From Telmatobacter sp. DSM 110680 (GTDB taxonomy: Bacteria > Acidobacteriota > Terriglobia > Terriglobales > Acidobacteriaceae), in the NCBI RefSeq assembly GCF_039994875.1, contig NZ_CP121196.1, positions 3,224,001 to 3,288,000 on the forward strand: a stretch of DNA of 64,000 bases. Reading direction: 5' to 3'. The position numbers and the translations under genes are program-made. This document shows, piece after piece, positions 1 to 7,654 of the stretch (position 1 is its first letter; every line of letters starts with the position of its first letter). Below the pieces are notes generated by a model. That model ran no database searches, was not told the origin of the DNA, and saw only the letters and a program-made list of their open reading frames with translations.

Positions 1-1440
1 ATCGTCATCGACTGCGAAACCGATGTCGGAGTTGCCGGAAATTCTCTTCATCGCGTCGAGCGGACCGATCTGGCGATCGGGTAATCCAACTGACCGTTCG
101 CCGTTGATGCCGATGGAGTCGACTTGTGAGGCGGTGGGGCCGATGAGGACAACGGAGTCGAGTTCGTCGTGCTTCAGGGGAAGGACGCTGCCTTCATTCT
201 TGAGCAAGACGGCCGCGTCTTCGCCGGTCTTCTCGATGATCTTTGCATTGGCTTCGATGGACTGCGTGGTGAAGTCGTGCTTGGACTTGCCGTCGAGATA
301 GCCGAAGTGAACGATTTCGTAGAGAACGCGGCCTGCAGCACGGGTGACGGTGGCTTCAGTGACGCTGCCGTCTTTCAGGGCTTCGGGCATCTTCTTTGGG
401 TCGAGCTTGACACCGAAGTCGCCGCCCAAGCCACGAACGGGAGCAGGCTCCTCAGGAATGTGCCCGCCGAACATGGATTCGTTGAGTTCAGCTGTTTCTT
501 TAGCGTCTCGGTGCGGCGGAGGCGGGGGTGGTTGCAAGGAATCGAAGAAGGAGGGGATCATCGAGCCCATGGGGCCGGGCTGTCCGCCGGGCATCTCCAT
601 GTCGAGGCCGGCGTTGATGAAGCTGACGGCGTGCACCGCACCCCAATCAGAAGTGACGAAGCCCTTGAAGCCAATTTGATCGCGAAGGATGGTGGTAAGG
701 GAATCCTTGTTGCCGCAGGCGAAGGTGCCGTTGAGGCGGTTGTAGGAACACATGATGGAGGAGACGTCGGCGCGGCGGATGGCGGCGTCAAAGGGGGCTA
801 CATAGACCTCGTGCAGAGTTTGATCGTCTATGAAGGTGCTTCCGGCGTCGGAATCGTATCCAACATAGTGCTTGATCTGCGCCATGACATGCTGCGACTG
901 GATGCCTTTGACTTCGCCGACAGCCATTTCGCTGGTGAGGAAGGGATCTTCGCCGAAGGTGTTGTAGCCGCGGCCGAACTCAAGATCGCGATCGATGTTG
1001 ACGAAGGGCTGCAACGCGACGTCGATGCCGAGCGCGCGAGCTTCGCGACCGATGACGAGGCCGTTGTCTTCCGCATCTTTAATGCTGAATGTGGCGGCGA
1101 CGCCCATCGTGGCGGTTTCGCCCTGCGATGGATGGCGGGTAAGCACGCCGGGAGGCCCGTCAGCAAAGCGAAGACCTGGGATGTGGAGACGCGGGATGCC
1201 AGCGAGATATCCGGCCTGTCCCTGGTAGACCGATGGGTCTTCTTTTGTTCCGTGAATCAGGGTTAGCTTCTCTTCCAGAGTCATCTGGCTCAGGAGCTTG
1301 TCGACGCGGGCATCTCCGGTGACGACGGGAACAGATTGAGCGAGCGCAAAGGTTGTGGCTGTCGCGAACAACGCAGTAGCGGCTAAACCGCGAATGATCA
1401 AGCGTGAAATCTGGAATGAACCGGTGTGAAGTTGATGCAC
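1..1440 (-). CDS. Glycoside hydrolase family 3 beta-glucosidase-like enzyme, partial (3' end outside window)
   Basis: The first 480 codons of a secreted GH3 enzyme are present; the C-terminal part lies beyond the left edge. A hydrophobic signal peptide (about residues 10-35, ending ALAQS) is followed by the GH3 N-terminal barrel: DKLLSQMTLEEK, the substrate-loop motif RFADGPPGV, a KHYVGYD motif and the nucleophile motif GFVTSDWGA. The second domain begins with AAVLLKNEGSVLPL. GH3 enzymes release glucose or xylose from the non-reducing ends of beta-glucosides. The GTG start at 1440 is preceded by AAGGGGG, a strong Shine-Dalgarno sequence, and no ATG fits better. A proline-rich loop (PPPPPP) occurs about 300 residues in. 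Family assignment is firm; exact sugar specificity is not visible. Confidence 0.9.
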   Translation of the reverse strand, partial: MHQLHTGSFQISRLIIRGLAATALFATATTFALAQSVPVVTGDARVDKLLSQMTLEEKLTLIHGTKEDPSVYQGQAGYLAGIPRLHIPGLRFADGPPGVLTRHPSQGETATMGVAATFSIKDAEDNGLVIGREARALGIDVALQPFVNIDRDLEFGRGYNTFGEDPFLTSEMAVGEVKGIQSQHVMAQIKHYVGYDSDAGSTFIDDQTLHEVYVAPFDAAIRRADVSSIMCSYNRLNGTFACGNKDSLTTILRDQIGFKGFVTSDWGAVHAVSFINAGLDMEMPGGQPGPMGSMIPSFFDSLQPPPPPPHRDAKETAELNESMFGGHIPEEPAPVRGLGGDFGVKLDPKKMPEALKDGSVTEATVTRAAGRVLYEIVHFGYLDGKSKHDFTTQSIEANAKIIEKTGEDAAVLLKNEGSVLPLKHDELDSVVLIGPTASQVDSIGINGERSVGLPDRQIGPLDAMKRISGNSDIGFAVDDD

Positions 1441-1451
1441 GATTGCCCCCT

Positions 1452-1465
1452 TGAAAGCGCTTCCC
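1452..1465 (-). promoter_or_regulatory. Candidate LacI-family operator upstream of GH3 gene
   Basis: The near-palindrome TGAAAGCGCTTCCC ends 11 bases before the GTG start of the GH3 gene and abuts its ribosome-binding site. It matches the GAAAGCGCTTTC pattern with central CG used by LacI-family sugar repressors at all but the outer bases. Binding there would block initiation. No LacI-type gene lies in the window, so the regulator is unknown. Confidence 0.4.
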
Positions 1466-1576
1466 AGCCAGATAAACGATTGATCTGACCGCAGAGCCGT
1501 TACGGCAAGCAAGTGTATAGCAAGGGGGCTGGATCATGTTGTGCTCTGCAGGGGCATTACTTACTAGGTTGATGTC

Positions 1577-2203
1577 TCAGTAGCCGATGGTGAACTGTTC
1601 GCGCTCGTGGGCTGGTGTTTCAAGTTCGTCGACGAGAGCGATGGCGTAGTCCTCCATGGAGATGCGACTGTTGCCTTGTGCGTCGGCGACAAGTTTGTTG
1701 GTTTCGAGGCGGAACTTGCCGGTGCGCGTGCCGGGCTCAAAGAAGGCAGCGGGACTGAAGTAGGTCCAGTTGATATCGGAGTTCTTGAGCAGCTCAAGTG
1801 CTTTTTCGTGCGAGGTGGCGATGGGAATCCATTCAGCGGGAAGATGGCCGGATTGTAGGAGAGTCACACCGGGAGCGACTTCGAGTGATCCGGCGCCACC
1901 GACGACAATGAGACGAATGTTTTTGCCGGCTTTGCGGACGGCTTCAATCTGGCGCTCGGTCACACCGAGTAGCTGATCGGTGTCGTCCTGGGGCGGAGCG
2001 TAGGCGCTGACAATTGCGTCTGATCCGGCAATGATCCAGGCTATTTTGTTTACGTCGCTGAGGTCGTCTTTCACGCTCTTTGCGTTCGCGGGAAGGCCGA
2101 CCGGATTGCGTGCGACCGCGGTGACGCTGTGATTGCGCGAGAGGAGTTCAGTAAGAATGCGGATACCGGATTTCCCGGTGGCGCCGTAGAGCACTACGTT
2201 CAT
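1577..2203 (-). CDS. Atypical SDR / NmrA-like NAD(P)-binding protein
   Basis: A 208-residue Rossmann protein. The N-terminus VVLYGATGKSG is the glycine-rich dinucleotide-binding motif GATGxxG of atypical short-chain dehydrogenases. IRLIVVGGAGSLEV forms a later core strand, and a WTYFSPAAFFEPG segment followed by an ISMEDYAIALVDELE helix is typical of the flavin-reductase (BVR-B)/NmrA-like SDR subgroup. The catalytic YxxxK motif of classical SDRs is not evident, so the protein may be a redox sensor or a reductase. ATG at 2203 is preceded by GGAG with 6-nt spacing; the frame stays open upstream, but that part is repeat-derived and has no ribosome-binding site. Substrate unknown. Confidence 0.8.
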   Translation of the reverse strand: MNVVLYGATGKSGIRILTELLSRNHSVTAVARNPVGLPANAKSVKDDLSDVNKIAWIIAGSDAIVSAYAPPQDDTDQLLGVTERQIEAVRKAGKNIRLIVVGGAGSLEVAPGVTLLQSGHLPAEWIPIATSHEKALELLKNSDINWTYFSPAAFFEPGTRTGKFRLETNKLVADAQGNSRISMEDYAIALVDELETPAHEREQFTIGY

Positions 2204-2297
2204 TTGGGTCTCCTGACAGATGGGGTCTGCCTTCTGCTTTGATGTTGGCGAGAAAGAATCGCTTCTTGAAATCTCGATGGAGATTGGAAGATCAATA

Positions 2298-2360
2298 GCA
2301 GATCCTTCACTCCGCTTACCCCAGCTGTGTCGGGGGCCCAAGCTTCTCGCTCAGGATGAC
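2298..2360 (+). repeat. REP-like hairpin repeat, copy 1
   Basis: A degenerate copy of the repeat that recurs at 5751, 5875, 6001, 9442, 12401 and 17390. It begins GCAGATCCTTC, has a CCCCAGC/GTCGGGG hairpin in the middle and ends CTCAGGATGAC. Its last ten bases form the 3' end of the HAD gene that runs on the opposite strand. Confidence 0.8.
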
Positions 2361-3010
2361 ACCGGGTGGGTTGTGGTCAGTTCCGGCAGTGGGAGGTCTT
2401 TATCGAGGCCGGTAACGAGAAGATCTTTGCGCAGTTTTTCGATGGTGGAGAACTGGATGGCAACCATGCCGAGTGCTCGAGCCGCGTCGATGTTGGGCTG
2501 CTTGTCGTCGATGAAGAGGGATTCCCCGGGGCGCGTGCCGAGACGGTCGAGAGTTAACTGATAGATTGCAGGGTCTGGCTTGGCCATGTTGTGCTGATAG
2601 CTCCAGACGAGCACATCGAAGCGGGGGAGCCAGTCAAATTCGCGTTCAATGTTGGCAAGTACCGTATCGCCCATGTTGGAGAGGATGGCGGTGCGGATGC
2701 CGTGCTGCTTGAGCTGCTGCTGCCAGGCGAGCATGGCAGGATTTTGCGTGGTCCACATGCGCGCGTCCCAAAGGTTGAGCTCGTCGATGGCGTTGGCGTC
2801 GAGGTTGAGTTTGGCATCGCGGACAATGTTCTGCCAGAACTGTAGGCCGGTCAGTTTGCCTTCGTCGTATGCGTGGCGGTCTGCCCAGTAGATGGCTTCG
2901 AATCTATCGTGAGGCAGGCCAGTGATGCGGAGCATAGCGTCGTGCGCCGCGGCGCTCGGTTGTCCTGTTAGAACCATTCCATAGTCGAAGATGACCGCGC
3001 GCAGAGCCAA
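2351..3010 (-). CDS. HAD-superfamily hydrolase (subfamily IA, YihX-like)
   Basis: A 219-residue HAD phosphatase. Motif I is VIFDYGMVL with the nucleophilic Asp; the usual second Asp of DxD is replaced by Gly, as in YihX-type members (FDLGGVL). Motif II is AILSNM, motif III Lys lies in MAKPDPAIY and motif IV is LFIDDKQPN. A helical cap lies between motifs I and II. The start is TTG at 3010, preceded by AGGAGG with 4-nt spacing, and motif I then falls at the normal distance from the N-terminus; the frame stays open far upstream but that stretch is low-complexity and not HAD-like. The last codons and stop (VSS then TGA) come from the REP-like repeat. The substrate is probably a sugar phosphate or another small phosphate, by family only. 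Confidence 0.85.
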   Translation of the reverse strand: MALRAVIFDYGMVLTGQPSAAAHDAMLRITGLPHDRFEAIYWADRHAYDEGKLTGLQFWQNIVRDAKLNLDANAIDELNLWDARMWTTQNPAMLAWQQQLKQHGIRTAILSNMGDTVLANIEREFDWLPRFDVLVWSYQHNMAKPDPAIYQLTLDRLGTRPGESLFIDDKQPNIDAARALGMVAIQFSTIEKLRKDLLVTGLDKDLPLPELTTTHPVSS

Positions 3011-3077
3011 TGTTCCTCCTGTGTGGGCGACCTGTATTGTTGAGGGGACGCTTGCTTCTATTGTAGTGAACGTGAAA

Positions 3078-3133
3078 CAGGGAGCGGGGAGTAGGGAAAG
3101 ATGAAGCAGGGAATAGGGACCAGGGAGTAACAG
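3078..3133. repeat. Degenerate array of CAGGGA/TAGGGA words
   Basis: The spacer between the divergent HAD and aminotransferase genes holds seven or so imperfect copies of a 7-10 bp word (cagggag, cggggag, tagggaa, cagggaa, tagggac, cagggag). It is a low-complexity purine-rich tract with no coding sense. A different word array, CAGTGA, occurs at 23301-23347. Confidence 0.6.
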
Positions 3134-3145
3134 GCAAAGACAGCG

Positions 3146-4348
3146 ATGACGTTTTCTCAACGAACGAACTGGAATACAGAGGAGAGTGCGCTTGCGCGGG
3201 CGCATAGGACGCGCGTTCAAGCAGGACTGCCGGTTGCCGATCTTACGGCTTCGAACCCTACGCGATGTGGTTTTTCTTATGATGTGCAATTGCTTGCGGC
3301 TCTGACGGATGCGAAGGCTCTGGACTATGATCCGCAGCCGCTTGGGTTGCTGCACACGCGCGAGGCGGTGTGCAAATACTACGCGGACCATGGGGTGACG
3401 ATCCCTCCGGAGCGGGTAGTTCTGACGACAAGTACTAGCGAGGCGTACAGCTTTCTGTTCAAGCTGCTTTGCGATCCGGGTTCTGAGATCGTGGTGCCGT
3501 TGCCGGGTTATCCGCTGTTTGATTTTCTGGCGGTTCTGGACGATGTGCGCGTCAAGGCAGTGCGGCTGGTGTACGACCACGGATGGCAGATTGAGCCCGA
3601 AGGATTTCGCCGGGCGCTTACTCCGGAGACTCGGGCGATCGTGCTGGTACATCCGAATAATCCTACGGGCCACTTTACGAAAACATGGGAGGCCGAAGAA
3701 CTCGCGATGATGTGCCGGGAGCGAGGGATTGCGCTGATTGTGGACGAGGTTTTTCTGGACTACGCGTTTAGCGCGGAGAAGGCAGTCAGCTTTGCGGTGG
3801 GACTTGAAGGCATTGACCTGTATGTTGTGAGCGGGCTGAGCAAGATTGCGGGGTTGCCGCAGATGAAAGCTGCGTGGGTGGTGGCCACGGGGCCTAACGC
3901 GGGGCAGGCCATGGAGCGGCTGGAAGTGATTGCGGATACGTTCCTCTCGATGAATGCGCCGGTGCAGGGTGCTATCCCGAACTGGATTGCCGGACGGAAA
4001 GCGATTCAGCGGGAGATTGGGGAGCGGGTGAAGGCTAACCTGGCGGTACTGGATAAGCAGTTAGGGGCGATACCCGCAGTCCGGCGTCTGGAGGTGGAAG
4101 GTGGGTGGTATGCGGTGCTGCGGATTCCAGCGCTGCAGACGGATGAGATGACAGTGCTTAGGTTGCTGGAGCGCGGGGTTTGGGTTCATCCGGGGTATTT
4201 CTTCGGGATGGATGAGGCGGGTTGGCTGGTGATTAGTCTCCTTGGGCCTGTTGAGGAATTCAGAACAGGAGTGAGGGTGCTTGTTGACTATTTCAGAACG
4301 CATCAAGGAGATAACAATTGTCTACCTGAGGTTGAAGCGCAACTTTGA
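3146..4348 (+). CDS. Class I/II PLP-dependent aminotransferase
   Basis: A full-length 400-residue fold-type I aminotransferase. Visible landmarks are HPNNPTGH (about 169-176, the PLP-contacting Asn), VDEVFLDYAF (Asp about 200 binding the pyridine nitrogen) and SGLSKIAGLPQMKAAW, in which Lys233 should form the Schiff base. The C-terminal domain includes GGWYAVLRIP. Such enzymes transfer amino groups between amino acids and 2-oxoacids; the sequence resembles AspC/AlaT-like enzymes, but the amino-acid substrate cannot be told. ATG at 3146 has no clear Shine-Dalgarno sequence, and no in-frame alternative lies just downstream. Confidence 0.88.
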   Translation: MTFSQRTNWNTEESALARAHRTRVQAGLPVADLTASNPTRCGFSYDVQLLAALTDAKALDYDPQPLGLLHTREAVCKYYADHGVTIPPERVVLTTSTSEAYSFLFKLLCDPGSEIVVPLPGYPLFDFLAVLDDVRVKAVRLVYDHGWQIEPEGFRRALTPETRAIVLVHPNNPTGHFTKTWEAEELAMMCRERGIALIVDEVFLDYAFSAEKAVSFAVGLEGIDLYVVSGLSKIAGLPQMKAAWVVATGPNAGQAMERLEVIADTFLSMNAPVQGAIPNWIAGRKAIQREIGERVKANLAVLDKQLGAIPAVRRLEVEGGWYAVLRIPALQTDEMTVLRLLERGVWVHPGYFFGMDEAGWLVISLLGPVEEFRTGVRVLVDYFRTHQGDNNCLPEVEAQL

Positions 4349-4403
4349 TAGTCGGGCGTATATTGATGAAAATAAGTGATATTGATCTGATAGGTTGAAG
4401 TGA

Positions 4404-5030
4404 TTATTGAAGGAATGAATTAGTTCTTCGTTCGGCTCCAATAGTGGTTGCAGGGCCGTGGCCGGGAACGACTTTAGTGTCGTCTGGCAAGGTGAGCAGA
4501 CGGGAGTGGATGGAATCGATGATCTGCTCGTGATCGCCTCCGGGCAGGTCGGTTCGCCCGATGCTACCAGCGAATAAGGTGTCTCCGGCAAGGACCATCT
4601 TGAGCGGCACGAAATGAAGGCAAATAGAGCCCTGGGTGTGGCCGGGAGTGTGGATGATTTGGGCGGGATAATTCTCCAGTCCGACTCGCTGGCCCTCGTT
4701 GAGGGTTTCGTCGGGCGGAGCGGTGTCAGGTGTTTCAATGCCGAGCCACGCTGCCTGCGCAGCCATGATTTGCATAAGGGGGAGATCGTTCTCGTTGAGA
4801 TAGATGGGGGCGCCGGTGAGGGTTTTAAGCTTGAGCGCTCCGCCCACGTGATCGATATGAGCGTGGGTGATGAGGATCTGTTTGAGAGTGAGGCCGAGAG
4901 CGTTGAGACGGCGATGGATGCGGCCGATTTCGTCGCCGGGGTCAATGACGATGGCCTCGCGGGTTTCCTCGTCGCCAAGCAAGGTGCAGTTGCATTGCAG
5001 CGGGCCGACAGGAAACGTTTCGAGGATCAT
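4404..5030 (-). CDS. MBL-fold metallo-hydrolase (glyoxalase II-like)
   Basis: A 208-residue metallo-beta-lactamase-fold hydrolase. The zinc-binding motif THAHIDH (His56, His58, Asp60, His61) is complete, followed by HTPGHTQGS, LAGDTLFAGSIGRTDLPGGD and VPGHGPATT, which supply the remaining His and Asp ligands. The order and the GRTD motif match the YcbL/glyoxalase-II-like group, which cleaves thioesters such as S-lactoylglutathione; the glutathione-binding C-terminal domain of true GloB is absent. The gene is convergent with the aminotransferase, with only 55 bp between them. Substrate unproven. Confidence 0.87.
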   Translation of the reverse strand: MILETFPVGPLQCNCTLLGDEETREAIVIDPGDEIGRIHRRLNALGLTLKQILITHAHIDHVGGALKLKTLTGAPIYLNENDLPLMQIMAAQAAWLGIETPDTAPPDETLNEGQRVGLENYPAQIIHTPGHTQGSICLHFVPLKMVLAGDTLFAGSIGRTDLPGGDHEQIIDSIHSRLLTLPDDTKVVPGHGPATTIGAERRTNSFLQ

Positions 5031-5067
5031 GGGTTCATTGTAGAGCTGGGACGGTTGGGATTGAGTT

Positions 5068-5102
5068 CAAAGCAGAAGAGGCAGACCTGTTAGGTCTGCC
5101 TC
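5068..5102 (-). terminator. Rho-independent terminator of secG transcript
   Basis: Downstream of secG on the minus strand a perfect 10-bp stem, GAGGCAGACC with its complement and a 5-nt loop (5078-5102), is followed by TTCTGCTTT. A second small hairpin (GGGGC/GCCCC, 5115-5128) lies between it and the gene. Confidence 0.75.
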
Positions 5103-5176
5103 TGGATTCCCTCAGGGGCCAAAGCCCCCTTCTTCGATGTGCTGTTACAGGCGGAAGCCCGTACCCATATGATTTG

Positions 5177-5488
5177 CTACTTGCCGGGCTTGGCCGGTGC
5201 AGATGCTGGCGCGGGTTTGACGTCTTCGAGCACTGAATGCGACTTGGTGGAGCGCACGAACAGGACGGTCAACGAGAGCGATGTAATCATAAAGATGATC
5301 GCGGACCAGCTGGTGAGCCGGGTGAGTACGTTGGCCGCGGCGCGGGGTCCGAAGGCGGTCTGTGAGCCCTGGCCACCGAAGGCGCCGGCGAGATCGGCTG
5401 AGCGGCCCTGCTGCAGGAGGACAACTCCGATGAGAAACAGGCTGACGATGACATGGAGCACGACGACGAAGTAGAAGAGAATCTGCAT
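5177..5488 (-). CDS. secG: Preprotein translocase subunit SecG
   Basis: A 103-residue protein with two membrane segments (about residues 2-22 and 56-76) joined by the conserved SecG loop VVLLQQGRSADLAGAFGGQGSQTAFG. It stabilises SecYE and assists SecA-driven export across the inner membrane. The tail PAPASAPAKPGK is low-complexity, as is common in this family. ATG at 5488 gives the typical N-terminus a few residues before the first membrane helix; the frame runs on upstream through the tRNA gene, so earlier starts are excluded. It lies 53 bp downstream of tRNA-Leu on the same strand and may be co-transcribed with it. Confidence 0.92.
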   Translation of the reverse strand: MQILFYFVVVLHVIVSLFLIGVVLLQQGRSADLAGAFGGQGSQTAFGPRAAANVLTRLTSWSAIIFMITSLSLTVLFVRSTKSHSVLEDVKPAPASAPAKPGK

Positions 5489-5541
5489 TGCGAAAGCTGC
5501 TTTCAAAAGCCTTACCCGGTTGGTCCGGGCAGGAGAGTCTT

Positions 5542-5627
5542 TGGTGCGGAGGAGGGGACTTGAACCCCTATGCCTTGTGGGCGCTAGCACCTCAAGCTAG
5601 TGCGTCTGCCAATTTCGCCACCTCCGC
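5542..5627 (-). tRNA. tRNA-Leu (anticodon GAG)
   Basis: An 86-nt class II tRNA with encoded CCA. The acceptor stem is GCGGAGG/CCTCCGC with discriminator A. The anticodon stem CTAGC/GCTAG encloses the loop TTGAGGT, giving anticodon GAG for CUC/CUU leucine codons. A long variable arm (GCCCACAAGGC) and the T-loop TTCAAGT are present. It lies upstream of secG on the same strand; in E. coli the same isoacceptor (leuU) lies next to secG, but downstream. Confidence 0.96.
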
Positions 5628-5750
5628 GAGGTGAACCTATTGAGTATACCAAAAGGCAGGGGTGCGGTGAGGATGGGTCACCGACCTGAAGAGAGCAGCA
5701 AAACTGGCTCGATCCGCAGATTTGCGGTGCAGTGCGGTCGAAATGCAAAA

Positions 5751-6090
5751 GCAGATCCTTCGCTCCGCTTACCCCAACTTTGTGGGGCCCAGACTGCTCC
5801 GCTCAGGATGACGGTTCGTTGGTGGTGCGAGAGGTTGAGTTGGGTGCGATCGTCATGGATAGAGCAAAGCAAAAGCAGATCCTTCGCTCCGCTTACCCCA
5901 ACTCTGTTGGGGCCCCAAGCTGCTCCGCTCAGGATGACACTTCGTGGTGGGTGCGGGAGGTTGAGTCGGGCGCGATCGTCATGGATGGGGCGAAGTAAAA
6001 GCAGGTCCCCTTCGGCTTCGCTCAGGGCAGGCTTTCGGCTCCGCTTACCCCAACTTTGTTGGGGCCCCAAGCTGCTCCGCTCAGGATGAC
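5751..6090 (+). repeat. Tandem array of three REP-like hairpin repeats
   Basis: Three copies start at 5751, 5875 and 6001. The first two, with their flanks (a GAGGTTGAGT...GCGATCGTCATGGAT spacer), make a tandem unit of about 125 bp; the third carries an insertion (CTTCGGCTTCGCTCAGGGCAGG) of another repeat type. Cores contain CCCCAAC-TTT-GTTGGGG or a variant, and all end CTCAGGATGAC. The array fills most of the 480-bp gap between tRNA-Leu and the RbsD-like gene, just beyond the latter's stop codon. Nothing else is apparent in the gap. Confidence 0.85.
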
Positions 6091-6106
6091 ATTTCCAGTT
6101 CGTGCC

Positions 6107-6649
6107 TCAGTGCATTCTTGCGCGCATACGTTTCTCGGCGTCGGCGGACCAGTATTTGCAGTCGAGGCGGATGAAGACTGAGGAGTAAGGAATGGTCATG
6201 GTGGTTTTGAGGACGAGGACGTGGAATTCCTGGCTTGTCGCGTTGATCTGAGAGATGACGCGTTCGTGCAACATGGATTCGATGGTGTAGTCGCCGAGAA
6301 GTTCTGTGACCTGGGTGCGATAGGCCGAGGCGCCCGGAGCGTCGTCGTCCGAGACGAAGGGGAGTTCCTTATCCATGTAGATGAGCGGGCGAACATGAAT
6401 GGAATTGTTGACGGCGCCGAGTACATAGCGCAACACGTCGAGGTGCGAAGCGTTGGTTTCGATTGTCTCGACGCCGGGTGATGATTGGAGCGGGTAGGCG
6501 GAGTCAACGATGAGGATCCAGTTGCGGTGGCCCAGGAGCGGCATCGATTCATTGACTTTATTCTGCCAGCTAGCTTGTGCGTATGCGGGGACTGCAAAAA
6601 CGACTGACGCAAGAAAGATCGCGGCCAGGGCAAGAGGGCATTTACGCAT
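6107..6649 (-). CDS. Exported RbsD/FucU-like protein
   Basis: A 180-residue protein with a clear signal peptide (LALAAIFLASVVFAVPAYAQA, cut after about residue 25). The mature part resembles the RbsD/FucU mutarotase family: MPLLGHRNWILIVDSAYP parallels the LGH-x-D-x-hhh-x-DAG-h-P opening of RbsD, ETIETNASHLDVLRYVL follows, and the end has IPYSSVFIRLDCKYW in place of the family's PYxNhhL stretch. RbsD and FucU interconvert pyranose and furanose, or anomeric, forms of ribose and fucose in the cytoplasm, so an exported version is odd. The Asp after LGH is Asn here, so catalysis is uncertain. ATG at 6649 is preceded by GGGAGG. Confidence 0.6.
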   Translation of the reverse strand: MRKCPLALAAIFLASVVFAVPAYAQASWQNKVNESMPLLGHRNWILIVDSAYPLQSSPGVETIETNASHLDVLRYVLGAVNNSIHVRPLIYMDKELPFVSDDDAPGASAYRTQVTELLGDYTIESMLHERVISQINATSQEFHVLVLKTTMTIPYSSVFIRLDCKYWSADAEKRMRARMH

Positions 6650-6899
6650 GGGAACCTCCCGAAACGAAACTTAGCAACACGATCACTCTACTGCACTGAT
6701 ACGGGCGTCGATGAAGAACCCAGCGCGTTATCAGCGCATGTGTCGTGATGCTAAGATGATGACCACTTCCTCGGTACCCGTGGCTCATGCTGATTGGTTT
6801 TGAGATCGCGTCACTCTTTTCATTTCGTCCTTACTGAGCTATGGCCAGTAAAAAATCGCAATCTGATGCTGTGATCCTTTGAAGATGGAAGGGGTGCAA

Positions 6900-7616
6900 A
6901 TGAAAGCTGACCGGTTGTTTTACAGCGTGGCCGCGGTCGTTTTCCTGTTGGTGATGTTGCTCGGATTCCATCCTTTTTACACGTACGGTACCCATTTTGA
7001 CGGAAGCCCGATCAATCGCGGAATCTTCCTGTTGGTGCTGGTGCATGGAGTGTCGATCGCAGCCTGGTTTGTGCTTTTCTTTACGCAGTCGCTCCTGATC
7101 ACGGTTCGGAATCGCAAGCTCCACATGACGCTCGGATGGGCAGCGATTGCTATCGGCGTTGCGATCGCGAGCACGGGCACGCTGGTTGCGATTCGATCGG
7201 TTCAACTCACGCCGTCATTTGTCTTCTTCAACATGGAATATCCGCGGTTTTTGCTTGTGATGTTCACGGAGATGACACTGTTTACAGTTTTCATCACAGC
7301 AGGAATTCTGACACGCAAGAAGCCGAAGATTCATCGGTCGATGATGCTTCTGACGAGTCTGACGATCCTTCCCGGGGCTACCGCTCGGATTCCGATGCTG
7401 GTTCCGCTTTTTGGTCATAGCGGGTGGGTGGGTTTGTTCGGGCCTGTCTTCTGCCTGGGTGGATTATTGTTGCTGATCCGCATGGTAATGACACGCAGGT
7501 TCGATCCGTGGTTTGCGGGAGCGTATGCCGCCTGGGTTGTTGCTTACATCGGCTCGACGCAACTTTCGCTGACCGAGACATGGAGTCGGATGGCCGCTGG
7601 AATCTTGAGGTCCTGA
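6900..7616 (+). CDS. Six- to seven-helix membrane protein of unknown function
   Basis: A 238-residue inner-membrane protein. Hydrophobic segments lie at about 7-25, 45-65, 75-97, 112-132, 142-160, 172-192 and 205-222. Features include a His-rich first loop (GFHPFYTYGTHFDG) and LHMTLGWAAIAIG, KIHRSMMLLTS and a Gly-rich segment, an arrangement seen in small DUF2306/cytochrome-b561-like membrane proteins; no haem ligand set can be assigned with confidence. ATG at 6900 is chosen over a start 21 nt upstream because GGAAGGGG precedes it with 5-nt spacing. I do not recognise a function. Confidence 0.75.
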   Translation: MKADRLFYSVAAVVFLLVMLLGFHPFYTYGTHFDGSPINRGIFLLVLVHGVSIAAWFVLFFTQSLLITVRNRKLHMTLGWAAIAIGVAIASTGTLVAIRSVQLTPSFVFFNMEYPRFLLVMFTEMTLFTVFITAGILTRKKPKIHRSMMLLTSLTILPGATARIPMLVPLFGHSGWVGLFGPVFCLGGLLLLIRMVMTRRFDPWFAGAYAAWVVAYIGSTQLSLTETWSRMAAGILRS

Positions 7617-7654
7617 TACACGGCGATTTCGCGGCCTCGTCTCCATTGAGAAAA

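Noticed and set aside
169-1266. Long plus-strand open frame antisense to the GH3 gene
   Set aside because: It is the GC-rich mirror of the GH3 coding frame; its composition is not protein-like and the minus strand encodes all GH3 motifs.
3011-3673. N-terminal extension of the HAD gene
   Set aside because: The open frame reads through a low-complexity word array and the start of the divergent aminotransferase; TTG at 3010 has AGGAGG.
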